From the NCBI GenBank assembly GCA_963575745.1, contig CAUYUJ010007470.1:1-46594 (forward strand): a stretch of 46,594 bases of DNA, given 5' to 3'. The position numbers and the translations under genes are program-made. Within the stretch, counting starts at the first letter, position 1. Every line of letters starts with the position of its first letter. This DNA is from Prorocentrum cordatum (Eukaryota > Sar > Dinophyceae > Prorocentrales > Prorocentraceae). A model generated the notes under the pieces. That model was given only the letters and a program-made list of their open reading frames with translations, was not told where the DNA came from and ran no database searches. Below are positions 9,919 through 20,955 of the stretch, in pieces.

Positions 9919-11675
9919 ATGTATGCAGCATGGAAATCTTCAGTCGAGCTCAGCGTCTCTCGCCACCATAGCATGGACCTGCGGACAGCACGGCGGGCGA
10001 GGAGAGCTCGCTTCGTGGAGGGACCAGTGCGGCAGGCAGCTCATCCTTGGAAGGTGCACCTGAGGGGCCAGCGGGCCCAGTGGTGGGCGCAGGTGCGCAC
10101 CGTCCTAGCAGGTACCAACAAGCATGTGCAGAGAGAATCGGGCCAACGTCAGCTGACACAGTACCGGGAAGCGGCGCGCAAAGCTGCGTGTGATCGTCCC
10201 GACGGGGCTCACACCGTCCTGAGGCCCATCAGGGACACCCCTTGGGACGTATGGCTTGGCCTCCTGCGTGCGGGCTGCCAGACGACGGTGCCAGCAGTAC
10301 TTGAGTCATTTGTTGCGGCGGCGAAGAGTATCATGCAGCGGGCCAAGAGGCTCGCCATATTTTCCTCCATCAGCGATTTCATGACATGGCTGCTGTGTCC
10401 TGAGGCTAAAGTGACTCTTCACACATCGCTGAAGGACACGAAGCTACAGCCTGTGGAGATCTTCATGGGCCAGCAGCTGGTCTACCATCCCAAGGACATC
10501 ATGGACATGAAAGCGCAGACGTATCAACAACTGTGGGCCCCCGCAACTCCCAACGTGCAAAGCGTGATAGAGATGTTCCGCGAATTCCGCATCCAAACCG
10601 TCGACGACCCGCTCCCGCAGCTCGAGGTCGCGGACGTCGGGAGAGCGGCATCTCGCATGAAGGCGAAGGCATGCACGTGCATCGACATGGTCACGCCAAT
10701 CGACTACCAGCGCCTGCCGTACGAAGGGCAGGCCGAGCTCCTCCTCATCCTGGAGGCGGTCGAGGCCACGCTGGCGTGGCCAATGCAGACGTTGGCGGTC
10801 ATTGGGAAACTCACGCCCAAGAAAACCGCGGGCGACAGGGCGATCGGGCTGGTGTCGATACTCGGCCGCCTGTGGTCGCTGATGAGGGAGCCCACGGTGC
10901 AGACGTGGTCCGCAGCCAGCGCTCGACATTGGGGCGCCGCCCTGCCAGGGAACTCTTGCTAGAAGGAGGCGTTCCTGCGAGCCCTGGACGAGGAGCTGGC
11001 TCGCGCGATGAACATCAAGTACTGCCGCGGGGTGCTCAATATTGCCACGTTTTATGATGGCATCCCGTGGGATATTTTGATTTCAACAACTCTTCGTCTG
11101 CAGTTGATGCAATGTGCGGCCCCACGGTGCCTGGAACCAGATCAGGCAATCTCTTTGTTGCTTGACCCGTCCCTGAGTGTGGTTCAAAGGCTCCGATCGG
11201 GCACTCGGGTCGCGACGCGAAGATGCTGACCCACCATGTCATGGTCACCGTCACCACGGCACACCCGCTCATGGGCGCTCGCTTGTGGGTTGACGACGTG
11301 TCGGGGACTGTCAAGGGTTCTAGCAAGGCCGTGTGCCAGCAGCTCGCCGACGCCATCACCACCACATATCAAGAGCTCCAAGCGAGGCGGTTAAAGGTCG
11401 CGGAGAAGTCTGTTGTGGTCTGCACCCTGCTGAGTGACGCCCGTGCGGTGGCCAAGCTCGTTCGCCGTGCAAGCTTTGTGGTGATGCCTGTGACACAGGT
11501 GGCGTACCGCGGGGCAGGCGCCGCACTGCCGCCCTGGCCCCGCGGGCCCCCTGCGCGGACCCCCGCGATGCTGTGCCCTGCCCAGACGGCCGACGCGCAG
11601 CTCGAGCCGTACCAGTGCCCGAGCAGGCCCGCCTCATCAAGGGCGTCACGGGCGCCATCGTCCACGCGCTGCTGA
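9919..11675 (+). pseudogene. E1 reverse transcriptase, disrupted
   Basis: An open frame from 9919 gives a basic helical linker followed by RT finger sequence (IGKLTPKKTAGDRAIGL, around 10800). A TAG stops it at 10960. The same frame continues with motif A, NIATFYDGIPWD (about 11038-11070), to a stop at 11227-11229. The next frame holds motif C as RLWVDDVSG, with its two Asp codons at 11291-11296. Motif B is not visible, so part of the palm is probably deleted. The FYD and WVDD variants match X (YYD, WVDD) rather than the usual FADD/YADD. A multiply broken, inactive copy. Confidence 0.75.
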
Positions 11676-11849
11676 AGCTCGGGCGGCGCTCGCGTGATCC
11701 GTCCACGTGGCCGCGCCAAGCGGTATGAGGGGTGGTAACTCCCTGGCACCATCTACACGGGCAATCCTGCCATCGACAAGCATGACGATCTCCTCGCAGA
11801 CATCCGTGCGTCGTGTGAGGAGCAGGTCTGGGCCTAGGCTGCCAAGCAT

Positions 11850-12137
11850 TTCTGTGGCGGGGGGCTGGAGATTGGGGTTGACAACACCTCGTACATCCAG
11901 CTCGTCCACCAGATGTCGCAGCTACCCAATGGCAAGCGGCTGTGTGAAGTCATGGTCCTGGTTGCGTCAGGAGGCATGTGGACCAAGCAGCGCGAGGACC
12001 AGCTCAAGAACTTCCAGGGGACAGCCACATATGACAGATGTGGGAGCGAAGATGAGACACCCTTGCATCGGTATTGGCAATGCTCGTGCAACTTTGGGGC
12101 TACGCCGTATGACGACTCGGCCGACCTGTGCACCTAA
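11850..12137 (+). pseudogene. E1 zinc-knuckle segment
   Basis: The frame around 11880-12137 contains Cys-Gly-Ser-Glu-Asp-Glu-Thr-x-x-His-Arg-Tyr-Trp-Gln-Cys, about 12040-12095. The same cluster occurs in X (CRRCQRDPETSCHRFWKC), lying as here between RT and RNase H. The probable role is RNA or DNA binding. 11676-11850 shows no clear frame. Confidence 0.65.
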
Positions 12138-12296
12138 GCGGTCACCCAATGCAACCTGGCGGAAGCCTTTTGGCTGCGCGGACTTATGCCTGCTCCCTGG
12201 ACCGCTGTCAGCCCTCCCCCAGACTGTGACGCTTGGCAGTTCACTGGCGAGCCCGCTCTCGAGCCAGGGATGTTTGGCCCAGGCTCGTCGTCCGAA

Positions 12297-13010
12297 CCAG
12301 TGCTCATTTTTGGAGACGCGAGCGGAGGCCCTGACAGCCGCAGCCCGAGGCTGCGCAGGGTGGGCCTGGCCATCACGTGCTTTGCCAGGCTGCGCCCCTC
12401 CATCGAGCCCCGTGGTTCCATTTTTGGGCCCCCTCCGTGGCAGGCGGCGGGTCGGGGCCAGAGGGGAGCTCACTTGCTTGTACCTGGCCCTGTGGGCGAC
12501 TAGCCAGCTTCTCGCTCTGGCCATCGCTCGGACGTCCATTCCCTGTGTTTTTTTTCGGTTTCGTGCGTGTTTTTTTCGCCACATGGTCAAGAATGCTACT
12601 CGATGGTCCTCGCCGAAGGGAAAGTGCACACGTCCGAACGATGCCAAGCGCTTTTGTCACGGATCTCGAGGCCGTTGTGACAGGCTGGTGCGAACAACGT
12701 TTCAACCGTCCCCGAGGCGCCGACGCTGACATCTGGGCGGCCATATGGGGCGCTCATGTCGTCTCGGCCTTTCGGACGTGTTGCAGTCTTGTTTGCCCAC
12801 TCCCACCTCACGGCCGACCAACTGGCCAGGGGAGAGGGTACGCGGCAGCTCATCATTGGAAATGCAATGGTTGACGAACTGGTTGGGCTCGCGGCCACCA
12901 GGGCCAGAGCCCACGAAACCGAGCGCCACCGACTCTTGCTGCACGAGCGGCGTGCGAGGTTGGTGCGGATGCGGCGTCTCAGAGCCTCCTTGGATTCCCC
13001 TGCCAAATAG
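12297..13010 (+). pseudogene. E1 RNase H domain split by a small transposon
   Basis: Four RNase H signatures appear in order: FGDASGG (first Asp, codon at 12314), GELT (catalytic Glu, about 12472), FVTDLEAVV (third acidic motif, 12653 onward), and FAHSHLTADQ followed by GNAMVDELVG (final His/Asp block, about 12790-12890). They lie in different frames. Between the second and third motifs sits the 132-bp TIR element. Removing it with one 4-bp duplication (136 bp in all) joins the frames exactly. The frame ends at a TAG, 13008-13010. RNase H in LINEs degrades the RNA of the RNA:DNA hybrid. Confidence 0.8.
12517..12648 (+). mobile_element. 132-bp TIR transposon (MITE), copy B, inside RNase H
   Basis: The left terminus CTGGCCATCGCTCGGACGT (12517-12535) and the inverted right terminus 12630-12648 match at 16 of 19. 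CGCT flanks both sides (12513-12516 and 12649-12652), a 4-bp target-site duplication. Excision of 136 bp changes the frame by one and reconnects Leu-Leu-Ala to Phe-Val-Thr-Asp of RNase H. This shows it is an insertion younger than E1. Confidence 0.92.
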
Positions 13011-13046
13011 AGTGTGGCGGCGCGCGAGGCAAAAAAGAGCGGGGGC

Positions 13047-13107
13047 CCTCCGCCTCCTCCTCCCCCTCCTCCGCTGCCTGCTGCCGCTGCTTCCGCCCTC
13101 CTCTCCA
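13047..13107 (+). repeat. (TCC)n-rich tract at the 3' side of E1
   Basis: A pyrimidine stretch of CCTCCTCC units follows the six-A run at 13031. It mirrors the tract upstream of E1 and has the same strand sense. Confidence 0.75.
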
Positions 13108-13500
13108 GGCACCGCCTGTCTGACTGCAAGAGTCGATGCGTCAGGTGTTTTGGATCCGCGCCTAAAGCGACGATGAAAGAGTAGCATGCCTCTCCATGCC
13201 CGCCTCTTGTCAACGTGAATCGTGTGATTTATTCCCCTTCCAGCGGAGGGCGAATCCATGTCGGGGGGGGGGCTGGCTGCATCCTTCTCACCACTTCAAC
13301 GTGCATGTCTCCTTGAAGTGCTGGTTGCTGGTTCTGTGGGCGGTGCGGAACCGTTGCTGATAAGCAACTGCGGGCTCTCGCTCAGCCGTGCTCCTTGTAC
13401 CCCACCCCCAGAGGTCGGGAACATCTGAGAAGAACTCGCGAAGACTTAGCCCCCAAATTCCTCAGCAAGGCCGACAGGGCCCAGCGAGGCTGTGGTTAGC
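13108..13500. other. No feature recognised
   Basis: Mixed sequence with a G run at 13263-13272. No frame of gene-like character. Confidence 0.4.
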
Positions 13501-13524
13501 CCTCCATCCAACTGGCATCGCCAC

Positions 13525-13800
13525 TGGTTCCTACTCCTACTCCTACTCCTACTCCTGGCGGCCCCGATTCTGTCTGCCCGCCCGCCGCCTGCGCGCCACC
13601 GCTCCACGCCGCGCCTGCTGGGCGGCAGGACAGCCCAGGAGTTGGCCGACCCGGGGGGCTCCTCCTCCTCCTCCTCCTCCTCCTCCTCCTCCTCCTGTTC
13701 CTCTGCCCTCCTCCTCCTCCTCCTCCTACTCCTCCTCCTTTCCTCCACCTCACTTCCCCTTCCCTTCCTTTCCTTCGCTCGTTGATTTCTTCCTTCCTTC
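13525..13800. repeat. CTC/CTA pyrimidine tract
   Basis: ACTCCT units at 13528-13556, then (CTC)n from 13660 to about 13745 and a CCTT-rich tail. No gene. Confidence 0.9.
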
Positions 13801-14170
13801 CTCCTGTGGGGAGCGGGTGGCAAACGGGGCGGGCGGCGCGAAGAGATGCTCCACAGAAGCATGCCAGACGGTGCCACCCCAGCCCGTGCTGCGCGTGGGT
13901 GCTGCAAGTCATGGTTTCGCGCAATCAGTCGGCCCTGCCGCTTCCCTGAGCATCGCGTGAGATGCCGCTCATGCGAATTATCGAATGTTTCCTAGCCCCG
14001 TGGGTTTAGTGCCGCGTGGATGGGCGGCCGCCGCCGCACCTCAACCCGACTAGGAACTCGGTTATGGTAGACCGTGCTTTCTCACATGGGCGCGCGCTGA
14101 CACTCCCCGACGTCTTTTCATTTGAACTAATGAGGCGGCGATCTGTGGCCGAAATGGAGTGCTCTTAGCT
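13801..14170. other. No feature recognised
   Basis: Unique-looking sequence between pyrimidine-rich blocks. No convincing coding frame. Confidence 0.4.
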
Positions 14171-14174
14171 GTTA

Positions 14175-14685
14175 CTCCCCCCCCCTCCCCGCTCCCACGT
14201 CCTCCCTCCTCCCTCTGCCCTTTTCCATCCTCTCCCATCTTCCCCTTCCCTTTTCTTCCCGCCTCCCCCCTTCCTGCTCCCTCTCCGGCCAGTACCCCCC
14301 TCCCCGCTGCTCTCTCAGCCTTCTTCCCTCTTCCCTTTTCCCGCCCGACCCCCCAGACGATGAGGGAGGGCGAGTGGGAAAACACATGGAGGGAGGAGAG
14401 AGGGTGGTGGACGGTAGCATGGCAGTCGATGCGTGCCCACAGGAAGGAGGAGGGAGGGAGGATGGAAGGACGAGGGGACGGGGGGACATGTGGGATGAGG
14501 GGGAGGGGAGCAGGACGAATAACGAGGATGGGGGAACGGGGTGAGCCCCAGCGGCGGGGCCTCGCCCCCCCCTTGCGGCGCCGAGGGTGGTGCGAGAGAG
14601 AGAGAGAGAGAGAGAGAAAGGGAGGGAAAGGAGGGAAGGATGAGGGAGGGGGGAAGGATGAACCGCCGCCGTGGCAAAGTCCGTG
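14175..14685. repeat. Pyrimidine block switching to purine block
   Basis: 14175-14360 is C/T-rich on the plus strand. 14365-14685 is G/A-rich and includes a GA run at 14594-14618. The pair is compositionally self-complementary and could fold back imperfectly. Open frames on both strands follow from the skew. Confidence 0.7.
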
Positions 14686-14759
14686 GGCCACGGGGAATTT
14701 CAAATAATGCCACCGCCGATGTGCTAGCACAACGGGTCGCATCAGAACGTAAGAAATTC

Positions 14760-15030
14760 ACGCGCATTCACATAAGGCATGCGCGCATGTATGCATACAC
14801 GCCTGCATGTGTGCACCCTTGGTAGGGGCGTATGTAGTTTTGGTATCTGCATATGGTGTGCGCATCTGCATATGTACACATGCGCATACGCATATCATGC
14901 ATTCCACATCGCCACACACATATATATAAATGTACAACCATACATGTGTACACACACACACACACACGTTTTTGTACATGCACACACACGCCTGCATACA
15001 TTTCGATGTATGTATTACACAAATGTTTTT
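14760..15030. repeat. CATG/CA/TA-rich simple repeat
   Basis: GCATG, GTATG, CACACA and ATATAT units alternate. No gene. Confidence 0.8.
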
Positions 15031-16750
15031 ACACATGTGTCGGCATCTCAGGCAGTTGCATGTTTCCTTCAATGAAATCTACAAATTCTTGAACCACTTA
15101 TTTGTTTGCGGTATCGCACCTGCCCGTCATTCCAATACATATTTACATGGCACAACCACGGCCGTTTCTGTCATTCTCGGCAGGTTTTATAATCTTTCCC
15201 CGTGGTAATCGTTGTGTGTCCTCTCATGACGCATGCCGTTGGTCAGGCATGATGTAACGAAATGGTTCAAGGCAAATGACCCTTGACACGTGCGGCCAAT
15301 GCCTATGATATAGTAGACGCATGGATAGTATAGTATTTGGCACATACGGCACACAACGAAGGAAAGACAACAACCGAATTGATAGTACAGCCCTTGCCAC
15401 TGGCGCAAATCGCCGAAAGAACGACACTGACGGATCAACACTGAACCCCCTCGCAGACGCAAGGAAAAAAACAGGACACGAATCAATCTTACATGGTGAT
15501 TTATGAATTGATACCGATGCGTCTTATGAATTTGCATCGCTATTGGCGGCCAGACTGATGCGTCGGGATATTCGCGTGCGCAGGCGGGCGCGGTGCGCCT
15601 GGAACGCCTGGACTTCTGTGAGCCACAACTGGATCGTGGCGAGCATTTTTTAATCCTCGCTGCCCTGCCACGTCCTCAATTGCATTCGACGGGGCGCTCC
15701 AACCAGAAGACGCACTTGCACCTGCTGGAAGCGCCGTGGCAGACACAGAGGCTGAGTCATGAACAGGTGCTGCAACAAAAGCGGATGCTGAGTCGGCGCA
15801 GCCTAACGCTGCGCTGGACTGTGCCGAAAAAGAATCTGCAGTCGCCTCGTACTGCGCTTCGCCAAGATGGACCACAACGGTCTCGGCACAGGAGGCGTTG
15901 ACGCAGGAGGCGTAATTGACGTTTGAATCGATGCCATATTATCCGTGACGGCGCGGATCGGACAAAACATGACATGCGAAATGGCCGTGGGCGTTGTTGA
16001 ATGATCGCCCCGCGAATTTGGTTCCCGCGTGTGCGCCAAATGCTCACTGTAATGCGGAAATCCGTTCATGACAGACTCTCACTGATCAAGGAATTTAGGC
16101 AAAACCTCACAAGCTTGCAATCGCAATTCGCTTGGGCGAAGTCTAGTATCTGCAACTTTGGTGTTCGTCCTTCTGAAGATCATCATTGTATTACTCTTCT
16201 CGTGCCAGCTTACAAGCTGTTTGAACGAAAAAACATCCATGCAATGTTGAGTCTTTGCAACGTTTTGCCATGTCCGCATGCCGCTTGACAGACGTACAAC
16301 GGCGCCTGCGTGTTCGACGGCATTGCCTTGAAACCGTCTTAACCAAGCGCAATTTTCCTCCACCGCTCTGCAAACCAACGCTGGCATGAACACATGGCGT
16401 TTCCATGGAGGCGGCAGCGCAGAAGGACAGCTCCGAACTTGAAGGCCGCGTGTTTGCGTCTATCATTTTCTCACTTTTCGAAGGCGCATATCCATTCATC
16501 CGTGTGTCGAGCTAGAACGGACCTGGCGTCGCCATGAAGGCTTCTGACGTTATGCCTTTCGCCTTTGCTCTTCCCTTCCATGAAGGTTCCGACTCGCCAT
16601 GTCCTTCAGGAGTTGGTTTTGGATTATCTCTTCGCGTGCAATCTGCTGATGAGTGGCGACTGCTCGGTAGTGCAGCCTTGAGCCCGCCGCCGTGCCCTGA
16701 GGCGCGAGTTGGGGTGTCCTCAGGCCCTTCGGGTCTTCTTCACTGAATCC
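15031..16750. other. Lower-GC stretch, no gene recognised
   Basis: Frames of 60-110 codons exist on both strands, for example 15540-15875 minus (Ala/Ser-rich), but none resembles a family I know. Unrecognised host exons cannot be excluded. Confidence 0.35.
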
Positions 16751-16754
16751 TTTT

Positions 16755-17335
16755 ATGTTCTACGTAAGGGGCCCGCGGCCAAGAGTTCAGGGCGCCCTCG
16801 GGCGCTCCTTGGGGGCCCCCCGCGTGTCTTTTCCAAGGCCAGAAGCGCGTTGTTCGGGACGTGCGCGTCCGGCGCGGGTTCAGATGGCCCGGGGGGCCGT
16901 CCTGGAGCTTTCCTGGGCACCTCTTGGGCCGTCTTGGAACCCCTGGAGGGCGGTCCAAGATGCCCACGTCGCCCAAATCGTCCGATGGATTTCGCATGGT
17001 TTTTGCATTGCCACCTTTTCGCACTCTAGAGCGCCTAAGACGGCCCGAGAGGGGCCAATGTCGCCCCAGAACGGCCCAGGAGCCCCCTAGAGGGGCTCAA
17101 GAGGCCCCCAAGAGGGGCCCAAGATGGGGAACACGAACTGACATTTTGAGCCCCCCGCCCAAAGATGGCCCCAAGATCTCCCCGCAAGTCTCTGGAGCGC
17201 GCCCGAGAGGCCCCAATCAGGCGCTAAGAGGCCCCCAAGACGCTACAAGACATTCCCAAAACCGCCTCCAAGAGGCATCCGAGAGGCCCCCCAAGAGATC
17301 CCCACAGGCATCCAGGAGGCCTCTGACCTACAACC
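16755..17335 (+). repeat. Dispersed GGCCCC/AAGAGG-rich repeat, copy 1
   Basis: Rich in units such as AAGAGGCCCC and CGAGAGGCCCC. It shares a landmark with the copy at 22085-22715: GGGGAACACGAAC, then ACATTTTGAG, then CGCCCAAAGATG (about 17126). Both copies end in CCTCCAAGAGGC...GAGGCC... followed by an ACCTGCAG- or ACCTACAA-like sequence. Same orientation. Confidence 0.75.
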
Positions 17336-17409
17336 CAGGCGTGATATACATGCGGTTCGTGTTTCGTGCAATATCCTCATTCGTTGAGTGCGCAGCAGTA
17401 AACATGTTC

Positions 17410-17900
17410 CGAAAACGCACACGCACACGCACACGCACACGCGCACGCACACGCACACGCACACGCACACGCACACGCACACGCACAAGCACACGCAGAC
17501 GCACACGCACGCGCACGCGCACACGCACACGTACGCGCACGCGCACGCGCACGCGCACGCGCACACGTACGCGCACGCGCACGCGCACGCGCACGCGCAA
17601 GCGCACACGCATACGCACACGCACATGCACACGCACACGCGCACGCGCACGCACACGCACACGCACACGCACACGCACACGCACACGCACGCGCACACGC
17701 ACACGCACACGCACACACACGCACACGCACACGCGCACAATTGCACACCCGCACACCCGCGCATCCGCACACCCGCACACCCGCACACCCGCACACCCGC
17801 ACACCCGCACACCCGCACACCCGCACACCCGCACACCCGCCCCCACACCCCCACACCCCCACACCCCCATCCCCCGCTCCCTCCCCCCCCCCCACACGCA
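17410..17900. repeat. (CACACG)n and (CACACCCG)n block
   Basis: 17415-17735 is CACG/CACACG. 17740-17840 is an octamer array of GCACACCC units. 17845-17890 is CACACCCC. The poly Thr-Arg frame is an artefact. Confidence 0.95.
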
Positions 17901-18214
17901 CATGTATAAAGACATCTGTACAGATATACATGTGCGCATCTATATATATACACATATGTACATCTTATACATCGATGTATGTATGCATACACATATGTCG
18001 TTTTTGTTCAAATGCACATCTACACATAGAAGTGTCAAATACAATAAGCATGTTCGACGCCCTTGTTCGAATACTCGATTCACCAAGGCATGCATATCGA
18101 CAGACTTTTCTTTTGCGTTGTCCAACCAATACTTTGGAAACGCGCGAGTATTTAGATTCTTCTCCAGTGGACAAACGTTGGCGAAGCCTCTGAAACGCCC
18201 AACGGTGACGACAA

Positions 18215-18770
18215 TTCCAACTTTGAGGATGACCTGACGTGATTGGCGGGACCCATTGAGAGGGGACTCCCGCCGGACACTTTCTGGCGATTCGCTCAAA
18301 AACGATGTTCCCGCTATAGACTTCCTCCATATTTGCCGGAGGAACCCGGAAATTATGACAATTACAGACTACAGGACGACGCGCTGGGATTAGTAACATG
18401 ATCTGCGGGCCCCACAAGGAGGGAGTCCCGTCTGAGACTTCCTCGCAATTCGCTGTCCGACGAAGCTCCCGCTCGAGACTTCCTCCACCTTCAGGCCTGA
18501 AGAGCTCGAAAGTCACGACAGTTTCAGGCCTGAGGACGACCCGCTGGGATTCATCATATGATTTGCTGGCCCCATATGGAAGGGACTCCCGCCTGAGACT
18601 TCTTCGCAATTCACTCACCGACGAGGCTCCCGCTCGAGACTTCCTCTATACTTAGGCCTGAGGAGCCCGAGCGTGACGACAGTTACAGGTTTGAGGATTA
18701 CCCTCTCGGATTAGTAACATGAGCTGTGGGCCTCATTGGGGGGGGGGGCTCCCGCCTGAGACTTCCTCGC
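18215..18770. repeat. Four tandem units of ~160 bp
   Basis: The marker CTCCCGCC (or GTCCCGTC) followed by GAGACTTCCTCGC recurs at 18266, 18424, 18585 and 18748. Other shared blocks are CCGCTCGAGACTTCCTC and CGCTGGGATTAGTAACATGA. No gene. Confidence 0.85.
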
Positions 18771-18789
18771 TGATGGGTAGGAGCCAGTG

Positions 18790-18965
18790 TGGGTGAGTGA
18801 GTGAGTGAGTGAGTGAGTGAGTGAGTGATTGTGATGCGGATGATGAGGATGAGTGAGTGGGTGAGTGAGTACGCAAGTGCGTGCGTGCGTGTGTGAGTGA
18901 GTGAATGATGGTGGTGATGATGATGCTGGTGATGATGACGATGTTGATGATGATGAATGCGTGAG
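18790..18965. repeat. (GTGA)n and (GATGAT)n microsatellite
   Basis: GTGA units at 18793-18830 and 18850-18905, followed by GATGATG units to 18960. Confidence 0.9.
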
Positions 18966-18992
18966 TGCGTGAATGGGGAAGAGACGGGGGAT

Positions 18993-19031
18993 GAGAAGGA
19001 GGAGGAGGAGGAGGAAGAGGAGAAAGAAGAA
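18993..19031. repeat. (GGA)n tract upstream of the 90-bp array
   Basis: GAGGAGGAGG run with AGA interruptions. It pairs with the tract at 20913-20955 on the other side of the array, same sense. Confidence 0.85.
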
Positions 19032-19095
19032 GCCATCCTGTGCGGGGGATGTGCAAAATTAGCCTGGCGAAGGACCCAACCATATGCAGTTGTGA

Positions 19096-20900
19096 ATGCC
19101 GCAATTGTGCTGGGTGGTGGCGGACGCATGCGGGCGGTGCTGCTGGGACCTTCGGTGGAGCTCCCTATGGGGCCACGAAGCGCTGTACTGGGTGGGTGAG
19201 GCGCGGTCAGCAAGGGCTGTGCTGCGTGGTGGCGGACGCATGCGAGCGGTGCCACTGGGACCTTCGGTGGAGCTCCCTATGGGGCCACGAAGCGCTGTAC
19301 TGGGTGGGTGAAACGCAGGCAGGGGGCAAGGGCTGCGCAGGGTGGTGGCGGACGCATGCGGGCGGTGCCGCTGGGACCTTTGGTGGAGCTCCCTATAGGG
19401 CTACGAAGCGCTGTTCTGGGTGGGTGAAGCGCAGGGAACAAGGGCTGTGCTGGGTGGTGGCGGACGCAAGCGGGCAATGCCACTGGGACCTTTGGTGGAG
19501 CCCCCTATGGGGCCACGAAACGTGCGAGGGGTGTGCCAGAATGGGGTGTGGAACCGCATGTCAGCGCAGCCACTGGGGCCTTCGGTGGAGCTCCCTATGG
19601 AGCCACGAAGCGTGTGAGGGGTGTGCCAGAATGGGGCGTGGAACCGCATGCGAGCGCAGCCACTGCGGCGTTCGGTGGAGCTCCCTATGGGGCCACGAGA
19701 CGTGTGAAGGGCGTGCCGAAAAAGGGGGTGGAACCGCATGCGAGCGCAGCCACTGGGGCCTTCGGTGGAGCTCTCTATGGGGCCACGAACCGTGTGAGGG
19801 GTGTGCCGAAATGGGGGGGGGAACCACATGCGAGCGCAGCCACTGGGGCGTTCGGTGGAGCTCCCCATGGAGCCACCCACGAAGCGTGTGAGGGGTGTGC
19901 CGAAATGGGGGGTGGAACCGCATGCGAGCGCAGCCACTGGAGCGTTCGGTGGAGCTCCCTATGGGGCCACGAAACGTGTGAGGGGTGTGCCAGAATGGGG
20001 GGTGGAACCGCATGCGGGCGCAGCCACTGGGGCCTTCGGTGGAGCTCCCTATGGGGCCACGAAACGTGTGAGGGGTGTGCCAGAATGGGGGGTGGAACCG
20101 CATGCGGGCGCAGCCACTGGGGCCTTCGGTGGAGCTCCCTATGGGGCCACGAAACGTGTGAGGGGTGTGCCAGAATGGGGGGTGGAACCGCATGCGGGCG
20201 CAGCCACTGGGGCCTTCGGTGGAGCTCCCTATGGGGCCACGAAACGTGTGAGGGGTGTGCCAGAATGGGGGGTGGAACCGCATGCGGGCGCAGCCACTGG
20301 GGCCTTCGGTGGAGCCCTCCACTGTGAGGGGTGTGCCAGGCCACGCAGCCAACGTGTGAGGGGTGTGCCAGAATGGGGGGTGGAACCGCATGCGGGCGCA
20401 GCCACTGGGGCCTTCGGTGGAGCTCCCTATGGGGCCACGAAACGTGTGAGGGGTGTGCCAGAATGGGGGGTGGAACCGCATGCGGGCGCAGCCACTGGGG
20501 CCTTCGGTGGAGCTCCCTATGGGGCCACGAAACGTGTGAGGGGTGTGCCAGAATGGGGGGTGGAACCGCATGCGGGCGCAGCCACTGGGGCCTTCGGTGG
20601 AGCTCCCTATGGGGCCACGAAACGTGTGAGGGGTGTGCCAGAATGGGGGGTGGAACCGCATGCGGGCGCAGCCACTGGGGCCTTCGGTGGAGCTCCCTAT
20701 GGGGCCACGAAACGTGTGAGGGGTGTGCCAGAATGGGGGGTGGAACCGCATGCGGGCGCAGCCACTGGGGCCTTCGGTGGAGCTCCCTATGGTGTGAGGG
20801 GTGTGCCAGAATGGGGGGTGGAACTGCGGGAAGCCACTGGGGCGCTTTCGGTGGAGCTCCCTATGGGGCCACGAAACGTGTGAGGGGTGTGCCAGAATGG
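19096..20900. repeat. Macrosatellite: ~114-bp units passing into ~16 units of 90 bp
   Basis: At 19115-19525 four longer units of about 111-116 bp share CGGACGCATGCG and TTCGGTGGAGCTCCCTATGG. From about 19525 the marker GAGGGGTGTGCC recurs every 90 bases (for example 19978, 20068, 20158, 20248; then 20357, 20447, 20537, 20627, 20717), with short units near 20325 and 20794. The two inner blocks are nearly identical, which suggests recent homogenisation. Because 90 is a multiple of three, frames stay open on both strands. The predicted 30-residue repeat is therefore not evidence for a protein. Confidence 0.95.
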
Positions 20901-20912
20901 GTGTGGGAGGGG

Positions 20913-20955
20913 GAGGAGGGGGGAGGAAGGGGAGGAGGAGGAGGAGGAGGAGGAA
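20913..20955. repeat. (GGA)n tract downstream of the 90-bp array
   Basis: GGGGGAGGAGGGG followed by GGA triplets. Confidence 0.85.

Larger units (their letters stand above)
7216..13046 (+). mobile_element. E1: decayed non-LTR retroelement
   Basis: A plus-strand LINE-like element recognised from relics in this order: ORF1-like alanine/lysine-rich coding (7757-8698), a fragment of an apurinic-type endonuclease (8741-9304), RT (9919-11675), a zinc knuckle (around 12040-12095) and RNase H (12297-13010). The reading frame changes several times and there is an in-frame stop at 10960. The RT and RNase H motifs resemble element X (minus strand, 33425-40994), so I place E1 and X in one family. A run of six A at 13031 and a TCC-rich stretch follow the last codon. 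Boundaries are approximate; the 5' end is not defined by a leader sequence. Confidence 0.8.

Noticed and set aside
7442-12652. LTR pair flanking E1
   Set aside because: The 133-bp direct repeats have inverted termini and their own 4-bp duplications, and one lies inside RNase H. They are independent small transposons, not LTRs.
19561-20883. 30-residue repeat protein (up to 396 residues)
   Set aside because: The unit is 90 bp, so any stop-free frame stays open, and several frames on both strands are equally open.
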